NCBI GenBank assembly: GCA_009827205.1
Contig: WUAK01000151.1
Location: 1 to 6,794, forward strand
Direction of reading: 5' to 3'
From: Phycisphaeraceae bacterium
GTDB taxonomy: Bacteria > Planctomycetota > Phycisphaerae > Phycisphaerales > UBA1924
DNA length: 6,794 bases
The notes under the pieces are model-generated. The model saw only the letters and a program-made list of their open reading frames with translations. It had not been told where the DNA came from and did no database searches. How positions within the stretch are numbered: position 1 is the first letter of the stretch; each line of letters starts with the position of its first letter. Below are positions 6,099 to 6,794 of the stretch, one piece after another. The position numbers and the translations under genes were made by a program.

Positions 6099-6130
6099 CC
6101 GGGCATGTATCGGACGTTACAAACGCCCGG
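6099..6130 (-). other. Stem-loop in the gap between dnaA and the secreted-protein gene
   Basis: Minus-strand CCGGGC pairs with GCCCGG (6 bp). After a small internal loop, TGTA pairs with TACA around an 8-nt loop. It begins 30 nt after the dnaA stop. What follows is CCCCACGATTCTCTTT, not a clean T-run, so it is at best a weak or factor-assisted terminator, or a processing site between the two genes. Confidence 0.35.
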
Positions 6131-6159
6131 GTCGTATCCGCGTGCGTCCCGTAACCGGA

Positions 6160-6794
6160 TCAACTCTGGCGGATTCGGCGCTCGATGGTGTCGGCGAGTT
6201 GATCGATCGTCATGCCGTCGACAGAGAGCCCGAGGCTGACCGTGTCTTCGAGCTGCTTGGCGATCCGCTGATGGGCGGTGATGACGGTCGAGTGGTTGGT
6301 CTTGCCCATCTTGCGAGCGATCTCGGGGTAGCTGAGCGTGGTGGTCTTCTTGCAGAGCATGGTGATCAGCGCCCGCGCCATCACGACCCGCTTGTGCCTG
6401 CCGCTGGCGCCAAGATCCTTGTGCTCGACCTCGAGCATCAGGCACACCGCGTCACGGACGTTGTCGAAACGGATCGCCTGCGCCGGGGCAGAGCCTGGTC
6501 GTCCGAGCGCCGAGAGCGCCCGCTCGATCACGTGCGAGGGGAGCTTGCCTTCTGGAGTGCGATCGGTGATGACCCCAGCCGCGGCTGCGATGCGGGTCAG
6601 GGCGCCCTCAAGCTCACGCACGGACCAAGACCCATGCGCGGGGTCCTCGCAGAGCCTGCGGACGGCGGTTTCCTCGAGCCGGATGCCGCGGCGAGAGGCC
6701 AGCTCGCAAACGAGTCTCTGACGGAGCGGCATGTCGGGCGTGTGGACCTGCATGACCATGCCAGACAGGAAGCGGTTGACGAGCCCCTTGGAGA
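6160..6794 (-). CDS. dnaA: Chromosomal replication initiator DnaA (C-terminal part; 5' end outside window)
   Basis: DnaA is an AAA+ ATPase that binds DnaA boxes and opens the replication origin. The visible part covers the end of the ATPase domain and all of domain IV. The frame stays open past the first ATG at 6759 to the window edge, and those residues (SKGLVNRFLSGM) match the box VII region with its conserved arginine, so the ATG is internal and roughly the first half of the protein is missing from the window. Next come the sensor-2 region (SWSVRELEGALTRI) and domain IV with its DNA-binding helix-turn-helix. The signature reads TLSYPEIARKMGKTNHSTVITAH. Proteobacterial DnaA has GGRDHTTV there, so Asp is Asn and the first Thr is Ser, while His and the second Thr are kept. 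About 40 residues follow the signature, slightly longer than usual. dnaN is not downstream; a secreted-protein gene is. Confidence 0.93.
   Translation of the reverse strand, partial: SKGLVNRFLSGMVMQVHTPDMPLRQRLVCELASRRGIRLEETAVRRLCEDPAHGSWSVRELEGALTRIAAAAGVITDRTPEGKLPSHVIERALSALGRPGSAPAQAIRFDNVRDAVCLMLEVEHKDLGASGRHKRVVMARALITMLCKKTTTLSYPEIARKMGKTNHSTVITAHQRIAKQLEDTVSLGLSVDGMTIDQLADTIERRIRQS

Noticed and set aside
6134..6163. TTGATC overlapping the dnaA stop as a -35 box for the secreted-protein gene
   Set aside because: No reasonable -10 lies at 16-18 nt; the nearest, GATACG, matches poorly and needs a longer spacer. The TACACT box of the other promoters is absent.
6757..6759. ATG at 6759 as the dnaA start
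   Set aside because: The residues before it (NRFLSG) continue conserved DnaA sequence to the window edge, so this methionine is internal.
1..6794. tRNA, rRNA, CRISPR arrays, insertion sequences, attachment sites
   Set aside because: I found no cloverleaf, no spaced direct repeats, no transposase or integrase motifs and no terminal inverted repeats. The window is almost fully occupied by housekeeping genes on one strand.

Overview
The window is a dense, GC-rich bacterial chromosome segment (by eye roughly 60% GC). Every gene I can support lies on the minus strand, so transcription runs from high to low coordinates. The GC-rich background creates many open frames on the plus strand, but none resembles a protein. 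The combination suggests a planctomycete, perhaps of the Phycisphaerae: a McsA/McsB arginine-kinase pair in a GC-rich non-Bacillus background, a DnaA with an NHST-type domain IV signature, dnaA without dnaN beside it, and weak or absent Shine-Dalgarno sites at several starts. This taxonomic call is inference.

In transcription order: (1) the 3' end of dnaA (replication initiator; its 5' part lies outside the window); (2) a secreted alpha-helical, HEAT-like repeat protein of unknown function; (3) a DegT/DnrJ/EryC1/StrS-type PLP sugar aminotransferase whose start overlaps the end of gene 2 by 25 nt; (4) rpmB, encoding ribosomal protein L28, with its own promoter, a 5' leader hairpin and an intrinsic terminator; (5) mcsA, (6) mcsB and (7) comF as a tight operon (4-nt overlap, then a 2-nt gap); (8) a further promoter reading out of the left edge into a gene I cannot identify.

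The functional core is the mcsA-mcsB pair: a double zinc-finger adaptor and a protein arginine kinase. In Bacillus these mark proteins for ClpCP degradation and control the heat-shock repressor CtsR. Here they are followed by a ComF-like phosphoribosyltransferase, and no ctsR or clpC is visible.

The least expected signal is regulatory. The only three TACACT hexamers I found in the window all sit on the minus strand in the gaps before genes. Two have a matching -35 box (TTGAAC or TTGACC) at exactly 16 nt and the same GCGC before the -10. Each of the three is followed, at about the predicted transcription start, by a short stem-loop. The promoter for mcsA lies against the rpmB terminator. Otherwise this is an ordinary housekeeping region; I see no mobile element, CRISPR array, tRNA or rRNA.
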